A stretch of 64,000 nt of DNA from Microlunatus antarcticus (GTDB lineage Bacteria; Actinomycetota; Actinomycetes; Propionibacteriales; Propionibacteriaceae): the NCBI RefSeq assembly GCF_014193425.1, contig NZ_JACHZG010000001.1, forward strand, positions 2,294,001 through 2,358,000, in the 5' to 3' direction. This document shows, piece by piece, positions 42,483 through 51,112 of this stretch. How positions within the stretch are numbered: the stretch's first letter is position 1; each line of letters opens with the position of its first letter. The notes beneath the pieces are model-generated. The model did no database searches. It was not told where the DNA came from and worked only from the letters and a program-made list of their open reading frames with translations. The translations under genes and the position numbers were made by a program.

Positions 42483-43346
42483 TCAGACAACGTGGGCCCC
42501 CGGTCCGTCGGGTCGGATCCGGCGCGCGGCGACCAGCCGGTCGACCATCGCGCCGATCTGGTCGTCGCCGACGCGCTGCACGCCGTCGGGCCCAGCGATC
42601 ATGACGACGGGGAAGATGCGGCGGGCCAGGTCGGGACCGCCGGTCGCCGAGTCGTCGTCCGCCGCGTCGTACAGCGCCTGGAGCACGGCCATCGTCGTGT
42701 CCGCGACGGCCAGGTCGGGCGAGTAGAGCTTCTTCAGCGACCCGCGGGCGAAGACCGAGCCGGAGCCGACCGAGAAGAAGGAGTGCTCCTCGTAGCGGCC
42801 GCCGGTCGCGTCGTAGGAGAAGATGCGGCCCATCGCCGCGGCCTCGTCCCACCCGGCGAAGAGCGGCACGACGGCGAGGCCCTGCATGGCGAGCGGGAGG
42901 TTGCCGCGGATCATCGTCGCGAGGCGGTTGGCCTTGCCGACGAGGGACAGCGGGGCGCCCTCGATCTTCTCGTAGTGCTCGAGCTCGACCTGGAACAGCC
43001 CGACCATCTCGACGGCCAGGCCGGCCGCGCCGGCGATGCCGACCAGCGAGTACTCGTCGGCCGGGAAGACCTTCTCGATGTCGCGCTGGGCGATCATGTT
43101 GCCCATCGTGGCGCGCCGGTCACCGGCCATGACCACACCGCCCGGGAAGGTCGCCGCGACGATGGTGGTGCCGTGCGGCGCCAGGTCACCGAGCGGGACG
43201 GCCGTGACGCCCGGCCCGCCCGAGCGGGACGTCGGCAGGACCTCCGGCGCGACGGCCGTCGCCAGCTCGACGAAGGACGAGGTGCCGGCCCGCAGGTAGG
43301 CGGCCGGCAGGCCTCCGCGGCCGTGGACGGTGGAGCTGTCGCTCAC
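42483..43346 (-). CDS. prcB: 20S proteasome subunit beta
   Basis: This 287-residue catalytic subunit has a 59-residue propeptide that ends at HG; the mature N-terminal nucleophile is T60 in [21 protein letters not shown]. Other hallmarks are [28 protein letters not shown] and [21 protein letters not shown]. It assembles with PrcA as the core particle and degrades proteins delivered by Mpa. It overlaps pup by 4 nt (43343-43346). Confidence 0.97.
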   Translation of the reverse strand: MSDSSTVHGRGGLPAAYLRAGTSSFVELATAVAPEVLPTSRSGGPGVTAVPLGDLAPHGTTIVAATFPGGVVMAGDRRATMGNMIAQRDIEKVFPADEYSLVGIAGAAGLAVEMVGLFQVELEHYEKIEGAPLSLVGKANRLATMIRGNLPLAMQGLAVVPLFAGWDEAAAMGRIFSYDATGGRYEEHSFFSVGSGSVFARGSLKKLYSPDLAVADTTMAVLQALYDAADDDSATGGPDLARRIFPVVMIAGPDGVQRVGDDQIGAMVDRLVAARRIRPDGPGAHVV

Positions 43347-43543
43347 TGGCCGCCCTTCTGCACGAACGAGCGGACGAACTCCTCGGCGTTGACCTCGAGG
43401 ACGTCGTCGATCGCGTCGAGGAGCGAGTCGACGTCGGAGTCGAGCTCGGCCTTGTGCGCGGTGTCGACGGCGGGCAGCTCCTCGACCGTCTCCTCGTCGT
43501 CGGACTTCCGCGTACGGCGGTGAGTCTGCTCGGACTCGGGCAT
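43343..43543 (-). CDS. pup: Prokaryotic ubiquitin-like protein Pup
   Basis: This is a 66-residue tag protein from ATG 43543, with AGAGGAG upstream; a GTG two codons earlier is a less suitable start. It is Glu/Asp-rich and disordered, with the Mpa-binding helix region in the second half ([27 protein letters not shown]). It ends in GGQ: the C-terminal Gln must be deamidated to Glu by Dop before PafA can ligate it to lysines. It is translationally coupled to prcB. Confidence 0.97.
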   Translation of the reverse strand: MPESEQTHRRTRKSDDEETVEELPAVDTAHKAELDSDVDSLLDAIDDVLEVNAEEFVRSFVQKGGQ

Positions 43544-43648
43544 GAGCACTCCTCTGATGGGCTGCGGCCAGCCTAGTCAGCGGGGCAGACAGTTCCTGGC
43601 TGTCCCGCGCGGGGCCCGTCGGCCGGTCCTGAGCCGTGGTCGGCTCTG

Positions 43649-43730
43649 CACGAGAAACTGCTGCTGACCACGGCAGATCTGGTGTGGTCGGCTGAAGTTT
43701 TTCACGTGAACGTGAAAAACGAGGGACTCG
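43649..43730 (-). repeat. Structured repeat copy A, downstream of dop
   Basis: This is an about 80-nt element, 64 of 80 positions identical (ungapped) to 52499-52580. It contains a perfect inverted repeat GTTTTTCACGT-GA-ACGTGAAAAAC (43697-43720) and a second imperfect stem of about 17 bp (43655-43700). It lies about 40 nt after the dop stop, reading with dop, and before pup. It could be a terminator or processing element. Confidence 0.72.
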
Positions 43731-43760
43731 TGCGACCCGTGGTACGAGCGCCGTACGGGG

Positions 43761-45314
43761 TCAGCGACCCAGGGCCGCGAACAGGTCGCTCACGTCGGTG
43801 CAGGCGTCGAGCATGTCGCCCACCTGCTCGGCGGTGCCGCGCAGCGGGTCGAGCAGGGGGACGCGCTGCAGGGCCGGCCGGTCGGGGACGTCGAAGATCA
43901 CCGAGTCCCACGACGCCGCGACGACGGAGGGGCCGAACATCTCCATCACCCGTCCGCGGAAGTACGCGCGGGTGTCCCGCGGCGGGTGGGTCCGGGCGTG
44001 CTCGATCTCGTCGTCGGTGACCAGACGCCGGATCCGGCCCTTGGCCGCGAGAGCGGCGTAGAGGCTGCGGGCCGGGTCGACGTCGGCGTACTGCAGGTCG
44101 ATCGCCGCGAGCTTGGGCGCGCCCCAGCCCAGGCCGTCGCGCGCCCGGTAGGACTCCATCAGCGCCAGCTTGGCCACCCAGTCGAGCCGGTCGGCGAGCA
44201 GCGTCACGTCGGTCGCGAGCTGGTCCAGGGTCTCCTGCCAGGCCGCGAAGAGCGCCTCGGCCTCGGTGCGCGCCACGGCGGGCAGCTCGTCCGCCGCCGC
44301 GGAGGCCAGCAGCGCCCGGCAGCGGTCCAGGTAGACGCGCTGGATCTCGACCGCCGTCATCCGGCGCCCGTCGGCCAGCTCGAGCGGGGCCCGGCAGGTC
44401 AGGTCGTGGCTGACCGCCCGCATCGCGCTCACCGGGGCGGCGAGGCGCAGGTCCGTGCCGAGCGTCCCGGACTCGACCACGCGCAGCACCCACGCGGCGG
44501 TGCCGACCTTGAGCCAGGTCGACGTCTCCGACAGGTTCGCGTCGCCGGTGATCACGTGCAGCCGACGGTGCTTGGCCGCGTCGGCGTGCGGCTCGTCGCG
44601 CGTGTTGATGATCGGCCGGTTGAGCGTGGTCTCCAGCCCGACCTCGGCCTCGAAGAAGTCGGCGCGCTGACTGATCTGGAAACCCGACGTCTGGCTCGCC
44701 TGCCCGATGCCGACCCGGCCCGCACCGGTGAACACCTGGCGCGTGACCAGGAACGCGGTGAACTGCGTGACGACCCGGTCGAAGGGCGTGCTCCGCTGGA
44801 GCAGGAAGTTCTCGTGGGTCCCGTACGACGCGCCCTTGCCGTCGGTGTTGTTCTTGTAGAGGCGGATCTGGCGGCCCGCGTAGAGCGAGGCGCGCTGGGC
44901 GGCGATCGCCATCACCTTGTCGCCGGCCTTGTCGTAGCGGACGACGTCGAGCGCCGTCGTCACCTCGGGGCTGGAGTACTCGGGGTGCGCGTGGTCGACG
45001 TAGAGCCGCGCCCCGTTGGTGAGGATGACGTTGGCCATGCCGAGGTCGCTGTCGGTCAGCTGGTCGGGGTGCGCGCTGGAACGCGCCACCTCGTAGCCGC
45101 GGATGTCGCGCAGCGGGGTCTCGGTCTCGTAGTCCCAGCCCGCCGGGCGGCCGTCGGTCGCCGCGCCGCCACCACCGGCGCCGTACGCCTTGACGACGTG
45201 GTTGGACAGCTGCATCGGGTGCAGCTCCTCCTCGCCGGCCCGCGTGGGCGACGAGCTGATCCCGTACTCGGTCTCGATACCCATGACGACCTGTCGACGT
45301 ACGGGCTCGGGCAT
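43761..45314 (-). CDS. dop: Pup deamidase/depupylase
   Basis: This is a 517-residue carboxylate-amine-ligase-fold enzyme. It opens VVMGIETEYGISSSP, with the nucleotide/metal site residues, and keeps the Dop-specific flexible loop (AYGAGGGGAATDGRPAGWDYE), which is absent from the ligase PafA. Further motifs are ARLYVDHAHPEYSSPE and LQRSTPFDRVVTQFTAFLVTRQ. It deamidates Pup-Gln to Pup-Glu and removes Pup from substrates. It lies upstream of pup but is separated from it by a 217-nt gap holding a structured repeat. pafA is not in the window. Confidence 0.95.
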   Translation of the reverse strand: MPEPVRRQVVMGIETEYGISSSPTRAGEEELHPMQLSNHVVKAYGAGGGGAATDGRPAGWDYETETPLRDIRGYEVARSSAHPDQLTDSDLGMANVILTNGARLYVDHAHPEYSSPEVTTALDVVRYDKAGDKVMAIAAQRASLYAGRQIRLYKNNTDGKGASYGTHENFLLQRSTPFDRVVTQFTAFLVTRQVFTGAGRVGIGQASQTSGFQISQRADFFEAEVGLETTLNRPIINTRDEPHADAAKHRRLHVITGDANLSETSTWLKVGTAAWVLRVVESGTLGTDLRLAAPVSAMRAVSHDLTCRAPLELADGRRMTAVEIQRVYLDRCRALLASAAADELPAVARTEAEALFAAWQETLDQLATDVTLLADRLDWVAKLALMESYRARDGLGWGAPKLAAIDLQYADVDPARSLYAALAAKGRIRRLVTDDEIEHARTHPPRDTRAYFRGRVMEMFGPSVVAASWDSVIFDVPDRPALQRVPLLDPLRGTAEQVGDMLDACTDVSDLFAALGR

Positions 45315-45356
45315 GGCGCCAGCGTAATCTCGACGCATGAAGGCCCAGCTCACGAA

Positions 45357-45383
45357 GACCCGGTCATGAGGACCCGGTCATGA
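45357..45383 (+). repeat. 14-nt tandem duplication over the DUF3054 start
   Basis: GACCCGGTCATGA occurs at 45357-45369 and 45371-45383. The first copy's ATG opens a five-codon frame (MRTRS) whose TGA overlaps the ATG of the real gene at 45380. Confidence 0.75.
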
Positions 45384-45784
45384 AGAACAGCCGCGTCGCG
45401 CCCGCCGCCTGGGTCGCCCTCGTCGACCTCGTCCTCGTGGTCGTCTTCGCCGCCGTCGGACGCGTGAGCCACGGCGAGGACCTCGGCGCCGGTCTGGCCC
45501 GGACCGCCGGCCCGTTCATGGTCGGCTGGCTCGTCGGCTGGGTGCTCGTCGCCCTCGTCCCCGCGACCCGGCTCCGGCCGCGCAGCCTGCTGGCCGGGGT
45601 CCTGGTGTGGGTGCCGACGGTCGTCGTCGGGATGCTCGTGCGGAGCGCGCTCGGTGACGGCGTGCAGACCTCGTTCGTCGTGACCACCACGATCGTGCTG
45701 GCCGTGTTCCTGCTGGGCTGGCGCGGGGTGGCGGCGCTGCTGACCCGGTCGAGGCGTGAGAACCGGACGCACGTCGGGGTGTGA
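45380..45784 (+). CDS. DUF3054 membrane protein
   Basis: This 134-residue protein has four transmembrane helices (WVALVDLVLVVVFAAVGRVSH, GPFMVGWLVGWVLVALV, LLAGVLVWVPTVVVGMLVRS, TTTIVLAVFLLGWRGVAAL) and the family phrase ALVDLVLVVVFAAVGRVSHGE. The function is unknown. It is divergent from dop. ATG 45380 overlaps the stop of a five-codon leader frame created by a short duplication, which may tune its translation. Confidence 0.86.
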   Translation: MKNSRVAPAAWVALVDLVLVVVFAAVGRVSHGEDLGAGLARTAGPFMVGWLVGWVLVALVPATRLRPRSLLAGVLVWVPTVVVGMLVRSALGDGVQTSFVVTTTIVLAVFLLGWRGVAALLTRSRRENRTHVGV

Positions 45785-45871
45785 TTCCCCGGCCCGCTTC
45801 GCTACATTGACCGGACAAACCCGTCCGGCTGAGCGGTCCCGACCCCGAAGCCCCGAACCGGAGGTCAGCCC

Positions 45872-46273
45872 GTGACCGTCGCCGTCGCCCACCAGGTCTC
45901 GTCGACCAGCCGCATCGCGCTCGCGGAGGCGGCGCGCGAGGCCTCGATGCGCCAGACCGACCTCGCGGTCCTGCACGTCGTCGAGTCGCTCGACCTCGAC
46001 ATCGCCGCCGCCAACCGTTCCGGGATCTCCGACGAGGTGGAACGCGCCCTGGCCGAGGCCGGGCTCGACGTCACCTGGGAGCTGCACCTGGCGACCGGCG
46101 AGGAGAACGTCGCCAGCGCCATCCTCAGCCTCGTCGACGACGTCGACGCCGACATCCTGGTCATCGGCGCCCGGCGCCGGTCGCCCGTGGGCAAGTTCTT
46201 CCTCGGCAGCGTCACCCAGACCCTCATCCTGCAGGCCGACATCCCCGTGTTCGTGGTCAAGGACAAGGCCTGA
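45872..46273 (+). CDS. Universal stress protein, single domain (distinct subtype)
   Basis: This 133-residue USP starts TVAVAHQVSSTSRIALAEAAREA, lacking the V-D-G-S opening, and has the loop ILVIGARRRSPVGKFFLGSVTQTLILQADIPVFVVK. The G-x2 and G-S positions of the nucleotide loop are retained. It is shorter and more diverged than the six stress-regulon proteins at 22-32 kb. An inverted repeat CCGGAC-N6-GTCCGG (45811-45828) lies upstream. The gene ends before a hairpin shared with the convergent PucR gene. Confidence 0.85.
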   Translation: MTVAVAHQVSSTSRIALAEAAREASMRQTDLAVLHVVESLDLDIAAANRSGISDEVERALAEAGLDVTWELHLATGEENVASAILSLVDDVDADILVIGARRRSPVGKFFLGSVTQTLILQADIPVFVVKDKA

Positions 46274-46349
46274 CGCTCGCACTTCCGGTGTGACGCACGT
46301 CGCACCGGGGGACCGGTAACGATCGCCGGAGCAGGGGCGATGTAGCCGT

Positions 46350-46399
46350 CGAGAGCCAAGGTCCACCTGAACCCCCGAGCAGGCGAGCCTTGGCTCTCG
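46350..46399. terminator. Hairpin between convergent USP and PucR genes
   Basis: CGAGAGCCAAGG (46350-46361) pairs perfectly with CCTTGGCTCTCG (46388-46399). The loop contains CCTG/CAGG that could form a small inner stem closed over a run of five C. Probably a bidirectional terminator; a structured RNA cannot be ruled out. Confidence 0.6.
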
Positions 46400-46427
46400 T
46401 CATGCCCGGACGTCCCCGGCGCGCCTC

Positions 46428-48161
46428 TCAGCCGTCGTCCCAGCCCTGCGCGGCCCGGTGGAGCCGCAGGACGACCTGCAGCTCCAGGGCGCGGTCGCGC
46501 CAGCCGGGTCCGAGCAGCCGGTCGAGGGTCGCGAGGCGCTGGTAGACGGTGTTCACGTGCACCCGCAGCGCGCCCGCGGTGGCCGTCGGGCGCCGGCCCT
46601 GCTCGAGGAACGTCTCCAGCGTCACCAGCAGCGGAACCCCGCGCACCTCCTCCTCCCGCAGCACGGCGCCGAGCTCGCGGCGCACCTGGTCGGCCAGCTC
46701 GCGCCGGCCCGTCCGGCTGAGCAGCACGGCGAAGACGCCCAGCTCGTCCGCGGCGCCGAGCGCACCCTGCCGTCCGAGCGCCACGAGGGCCCGCGCCGTC
46801 CGGCTCGCCGAGGCGTACGCCGCGCGCAGGTCCCCCGGCTCGTGGACCGGCCCCGCCAGCCCCGCGGTCGGCGCGTCGGGCCCGACCCAGCGGGACCGCA
46901 GCTCGACGTCGGCCGGCACGACGAGCACGACCTGGTCCCGGTGTACCGCGCTCGCGGTCCGCTGGTCGAGGCCGAGCCCGGCCACGAACCGCCGCGAATG
47001 GGCCGGGTCGCCCTCGGCGACGACGACCAGGTGCTCGCGGCGGGGGTCGAGGCCGGCCCCGCGCCACCGGCGGCGGTCGGCGGCCGGGTCGGGCTCGACC
47101 CGGCTGAGCAGGTCGATGGTCGCGATGTCGCGCCCCAGCTGCGCGGCCCGCGCCGTCGCCCGGGCCCCGACGAGGGTGAGGGCGATGAGCGGCGCGGCGC
47201 GTTCGGCGAGCAGACGCGCGGCGTCCGGCACCGTGCCGGACCCCGCTCCGGTGGGGTCCAGGACGAGCGCGCCGAGGACCTCCCCGCCGGCGACGACGGG
47301 CTGCACGAGGCGCCCGGCACCCGCGAGCCCGGCCTCGGTCTCGACGTCGTCCGGGCTGTCCGTCCACCGCAGCGGGACCTCGCTCATCGCCTGCACCCGC
47401 TCGACGAGCGTCGCGGGGTCGCCCCCGGCGAGCACCACCCGGGTGAGCTCGCCGTCCAGGCGCAGCGTCGACTCGAGAGCGTCGCGTGCGTCGCGCAGCT
47501 CGCCCGCGGACCGGGCGTTGTCGAGCGCGACGGCCGCGTGCGCCGCGAGACCCTCGAGCAGGCTGACCTCCTCGCGGGCGAACCGCCGCTCCTCCCGCTT
47601 GGCCGCCAGCAGCACGCCGAGGACGCGACCGCGGACGGCCAGCGGCACGCCCAGCAGCCCACGGATCGCCTCGGCCTCGGCGGCACGGTCGGCGCTGGAC
47701 TCGTGGACGAGCGTGGTGTCGGAGCGGTAGTCCGGCGTCCAGCGTGGCTCGCGCGAGGTGACGACCGTCCCCACCAGACCGGCCCACGCGCGCAGCCGGG
47801 TGCCGACCAGGTGGGGCGAGCGGGCCCCGCTGGCCACCTCGATCTCCAGGTCGCCGTCGTCCAGCAGCGCCAGGTAGGTGAGGTCGACGCCGAGGAGCCG
47901 CCGAGCCTGGTCGACCACCTCGACGAGCAGGTCGGCCGGGTCGGGAACCGCGGCCAGCCGGCTGGCGATGTCGTTGAGGGCGGCCAGCTCCACGACCCGC
48001 TGCTGCCGCTGGCGGAGCAGGTCGCTGACCTCGACCGCGGCCCGCGCCTCCGCGTCCACCCGTTCCCGGGCGGCGCCGGCGGCAAGCAGGTCGCGCCGGT
48101 GCGCCTCGAGCTCGGCCAGACCGGCCTGCGCCGCGAGCAGCTTCACCCATCTGGTGGTCAT
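46428..48161 (-). CDS. GAF-PucR family transcriptional regulator
   Basis: This 577-residue regulator has an N-terminal helix, a GAF domain (about 60-210, VVELAALNDIASRLAAVPDPADLLVEVVDQARRLLG to FAREEVSLLEGLAAHAAVALDNA) and a central CdaR-like region. The C-terminal PucR helix-turn-helix is LLVTLETFLEQGRRPTATAGALRVHVNTVYQRLATLDRLLG. Such proteins usually activate catabolic genes in response to their substrate. It is divergent from the MFS-oxidase-hydrolase operon, which is therefore the likely target. The start is ATG 48161. Confidence 0.9.
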   Translation of the reverse strand: MTTRWVKLLAAQAGLAELEAHRRDLLAAGAARERVDAEARAAVEVSDLLRQRQQRVVELAALNDIASRLAAVPDPADLLVEVVDQARRLLGVDLTYLALLDDGDLEIEVASGARSPHLVGTRLRAWAGLVGTVVTSREPRWTPDYRSDTTLVHESSADRAAEAEAIRGLLGVPLAVRGRVLGVLLAAKREERRFAREEVSLLEGLAAHAAVALDNARSAGELRDARDALESTLRLDGELTRVVLAGGDPATLVERVQAMSEVPLRWTDSPDDVETEAGLAGAGRLVQPVVAGGEVLGALVLDPTGAGSGTVPDAARLLAERAAPLIALTLVGARATARAAQLGRDIATIDLLSRVEPDPAADRRRWRGAGLDPRREHLVVVAEGDPAHSRRFVAGLGLDQRTASAVHRDQVVLVVPADVELRSRWVGPDAPTAGLAGPVHEPGDLRAAYASASRTARALVALGRQGALGAADELGVFAVLLSRTGRRELADQVRRELGAVLREEEVRGVPLLVTLETFLEQGRRPTATAGALRVHVNTVYQRLATLDRLLGPGWRDRALELQVVLRLHRAAQGWDDG

Positions 48162-48283
48162 GGGCGATCCCTCCATCGGTCGGGCTCAGCGTAGGACGGT
48201 TCCGCCATTGCCCTCCGGACGGTCGTCGGTCGACGATGGGACGTCCCCGCCGGCAGCGACGCCATCAGCCCAGGAGCACCTCA

Positions 48284-49618
48284 GTGAGCGACGTCCACAC
48301 CCCCACGTACGACACGGGCGCCGTCCCGCCGCCCCCCGCGTCGACCGGTCCCGCCGCGGTCGTCGAGGTCGTCCCGGCCGCCGGCGGCCCGCTTAAGCTC
48401 CGCCGGCTCTCGATCGGGCTCGCCCTGGTCTACGTGGCGATCCTCGCCATCAACTCGGGCGGGCTGGGCATCCTCATCCCCAACCTCGTCTCCGAGATCG
48501 ACCCGGACCGCAAGGTCGCCAACCTGGCGATCGTGACGACGGTGGCGTTCCTCGCGAACGTCTTCGCCCAGCCCGTCGCCGGTGCGCTCTCCGACGCGAC
48601 CCGCTCACGCTTCGGCCGCCGTACGCCGTGGATGGTCGCCGGGGCGCTCCTTGCCAGCGGGTTCATGGTCGGGCTGCCGCTGGCCGGCTCGGTCGTCACC
48701 ATCGCGATCGTCTGGCTCGTCGTCCAGCTCGGCGTCAACGCCCTGCAGGCCGCGGCGACCGCGCTCGTGCCGGACCGCTACCCGGCGCAGCAGCGCGGTG
48801 GCGTCTCCGGGCTCATCGGCGTCGGCATCACCGTGGGCAACGCCGTCGGCACCGTGGTCGCCGGGTCGCTCGCGGGCCGCGGGATGCTGCCGTACGTCCT
48901 CCTCGGCAGCCTCGTCCTCGTCGTGGTCGCGGGCTTCGTCGTGCTCAACCGCGACCGTTCGAGCCGCGACGACGTGGTCGCCGCCCGGGTCGGGATCGGT
49001 GCGTTCCTGCGCGGCTTCTGGGTCGACCCGCGCCAGCACCCGGACTTCGGCTGGGCCTTCGCGGCGCGGTTCCTCATGGTCATCGGCTTCTACGGCGCCC
49101 AGACCTACAGCCTCTACATCCTCCGGGACTACATCGGGCTCAGCGACGAGGCGTCCAACGCGTTCGCGGCCAAGATCGGCGTCGTGCTGCTGGGCGGCGT
49201 GCTGCTCTCGGCCCTCACCAGCGGCGTGCTGTCGGACCGGATCGGTCGGCGCAAGCCCTTCATCGTCTGGGCCTCGGTCGTCATGGCCCTCGGCCTGGCC
49301 GTGCCGCTCGCGTTCCCGACCACCACCGGGATCCTCGTCTACAGCTTCCTGCTCGGGCTCGGCTTCGGCGCCTACATCTCGATCGACCTCGCGCTGATGA
49401 CCGAGGTGCTGCCCTCGTCGATGACCTCGTCGGCCAGCTCGGCGGGCCGCGACCTCGCGATCCTCGGCCTCGCCACGACGCTGCCGCAGGCCCTCAGCCC
49501 GTCCATCGCGGCCGGGCTGGTCTCGCTCACGGGCGGCTACCCGGTGGTGTTCGTGGCCGGGATCGTCTTCGTCCTGCTCGGCGCCCTCGCGGTGATCCCC
49601 ATCAAGGCGGTCCGTTGA
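48284..49618 (+). CDS. MFS transporter
   Basis: This 444-residue carrier from GTG 48284 (CAGGAG upstream) has a 45-residue hydrophilic Pro/Ala-rich N-terminus and 12 predicted transmembrane helices. The MFS loop 2-3 motif appears as GALSDATRSRFGRRTPWMV and its repeat as LSDRIGRRKPFIV. It resembles the sugar/cation symporter-like branch. The substrate is not predictable; the following GlcD-like oxidase suggests a hydroxy acid or related carbon source. It is the first gene of a plus-strand operon opposite the PucR regulator. Confidence 0.9.
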   Translation: MSDVHTPTYDTGAVPPPPASTGPAAVVEVVPAAGGPLKLRRLSIGLALVYVAILAINSGGLGILIPNLVSEIDPDRKVANLAIVTTVAFLANVFAQPVAGALSDATRSRFGRRTPWMVAGALLASGFMVGLPLAGSVVTIAIVWLVVQLGVNALQAAATALVPDRYPAQQRGGVSGLIGVGITVGNAVGTVVAGSLAGRGMLPYVLLGSLVLVVVAGFVVLNRDRSSRDDVVAARVGIGAFLRGFWVDPRQHPDFGWAFAARFLMVIGFYGAQTYSLYILRDYIGLSDEASNAFAAKIGVVLLGGVLLSALTSGVLSDRIGRRKPFIVWASVVMALGLAVPLAFPTTTGILVYSFLLGLGFGAYISIDLALMTEVLPSSMTSSASSAGRDLAILGLATTLPQALSPSIAAGLVSLTGGYPVVFVAGIVFVLLGALAVIPIKAVR

Positions 49619-49659
49619 CCCTCGGCGGCGACCGGTCGTCGGCGGTGCACGATGGGTCG

Positions 49660-51111
49660 GTGATCACCCTGCCGGGCGAAGACCGGGACCTCCGTGCCGC
49701 CGACGAGCACCCCGACCGCGCCGACCGCGTCCGCCGGGCTCTTGCCGCCGTCCTGCCCGAGGGTGCGCTGGTGACCACGCCGGCGTCGGTCGAGCGCTAC
49801 AGCCACGACGAGGCGGAGTGGGCCCCGTACGCCCCCGCGCTCGCCGTCGTGCGGCCCCGCACCGCCGAGCAGGTGCAGGCCGTGGTGCGGGTCTGCCTCG
49901 AGCACGGCGTCCCGCTCGTCCCGCGTGGTGCCGGCACCGGTCTCTCGGGCGGCGCGAACGCGACGGCCGCGTCGGTGGTCGTGAGCCTCGAGGCCATGGA
50001 CGCCGTGCTCGAGATCAACACGGTCGAGCGGTACGCGGTCGTCCAGCCCGGCGTGATCAACGACGACCTCCGCGCCGCCGTCGCCGAGCAGGGCCTCTGG
50101 TATCCCCCGGACCCAGCCAGCTCGCCGTGGTCCACCCTCGGCGGGAACGTCGCCACGAACGCCGGCGGCGTGTGCTGCGTCAAGTACGGCGTGACCGGGG
50201 ACTACGTGCTCGGGCTGCAGGTCGTGACCGGGACCGGCGAGCTGGTCCGCGTAGGACGGAAGACGGCCAAGGGCGTGGCCGGCTACGACCTCACCGCGCT
50301 GCTGGTCGGCTCGGAGGGCACGCTCGGCGTCGTCACCGAGATCACCGTGCGGCTGCGACCCGCCCGGCCACCGGAGCAGACCGTCGTCGGCCACTTCGCC
50401 TCGCTCGTGAGCGCCGGCGAGGCGGTGGCCGCCGTCACCCGCAGCGGCGTCGTCCCGTCCGCGCTCGAGCTGCTCGACCGGCACTGCCTGCGCGCGGTGG
50501 ACGACTGGAAGCACCTGGGCCTCGAGGCCGACGCCGCGGCGATCCTGCTCGCCCGGGTCGACTCCCCCGGCGTGGCCGGTGACGCGGAGGCCGAGACCAT
50601 CCGTGCCGCCTTCGACGAGGGCGGCGCCGTCTGGTCGGCCCGCTCGGAGGACCCGCAGGAGGCCGAGGCGCTCTTCGCCGCCCGCCGACTCGCCTACCCG
50701 GCGCTCGAACGTCTCGGACCCGTGCTGACCGAGGACGTCTGCGTCCCCCTCGGCGCCGTGCCGGCGATGCTGGCCAGCATCGAGGACGTGGCCGCCCGGT
50801 ACGACGTCCACATCGCCAACCTCGCCCACGCCGGCGACGGCAACCTGCACCCGCTGCTCATCACCCCGCCCGGCGACGAGGCCGCACGCGCCCGGGCGCA
50901 GGCCGCGTTCGAGGAGATCCACGCGACCGCCCTCGCCCTCGGCGGCACGGTCACCGGCGAGCACGGGGTCGGGCTGCTCAAGCGGGGCGGGCTCGTGGCC
51001 GAGGTGGCCCCGGCCGTGATCGCGATGCACCACGCGATCCGTGTCGCGCTCGACCCGGCCGGCATCCTCAACCCGGGCAAGGTCGTCGCCGAGCCCGAGC
51101 AGGAGGTCTGA
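49660..51111 (+). CDS. FAD-linked oxidase, GlcD/D-lactate dehydrogenase type
   Basis: This is a 483-residue flavoprotein. The PCMH-type FAD domain has VVRPRTAEQVQAVVRVCLEHGVPLVPRGAGTGLSGGA, followed by SSPWSTLGGNVATNAGGVCCVKYG and GSEGTLGVVTEITVRLRP. The C-terminal cap has the family phrases NLAHAGDGNLHPL and GTVTGEHGVGLLKR. It oxidises a 2-hydroxy acid such as glycolate or D-lactate. GTG 49660 is a working start; GTG 49645 and a TTG overlapping the MFS stop are alternatives. Its stop is followed by the hydrolase GTG after one base. Confidence 0.92.
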   Translation: MITLPGEDRDLRAADEHPDRADRVRRALAAVLPEGALVTTPASVERYSHDEAEWAPYAPALAVVRPRTAEQVQAVVRVCLEHGVPLVPRGAGTGLSGGANATAASVVVSLEAMDAVLEINTVERYAVVQPGVINDDLRAAVAEQGLWYPPDPASSPWSTLGGNVATNAGGVCCVKYGVTGDYVLGLQVVTGTGELVRVGRKTAKGVAGYDLTALLVGSEGTLGVVTEITVRLRPARPPEQTVVGHFASLVSAGEAVAAVTRSGVVPSALELLDRHCLRAVDDWKHLGLEADAAAILLARVDSPGVAGDAEAETIRAAFDEGGAVWSARSEDPQEAEALFAARRLAYPALERLGPVLTEDVCVPLGAVPAMLASIEDVAARYDVHIANLAHAGDGNLHPLLITPPGDEAARARAQAAFEEIHATALALGGTVTGEHGVGLLKRGGLVAEVAPAVIAMHHAIRVALDPAGILNPGKVVAEPEQEV

Positions 51112-51112
51112 C

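Noticed and set aside
43697-43720. GTTTTTCACGT inverted repeat as a transcription-factor operator for pup
   Set aside because: Its sister copy sits between convergent ends of mpa and DUF4395 where no promoter is needed, so an RNA 3'-end role fits both copies better.
45811-45828. CCGGAC-N6-GTCCGG before the 45872 stress protein as a fifth DosR box
   Set aside because: The spacer is 6 nt, not 4, and the half-site is CCGGAC; it may bind another regulator but does not fit the DosR pattern.
46350-46399. Riboswitch
   Set aside because: It lies between the 3' ends of convergent genes, not in a 5' leader, and matches no riboswitch core I know.
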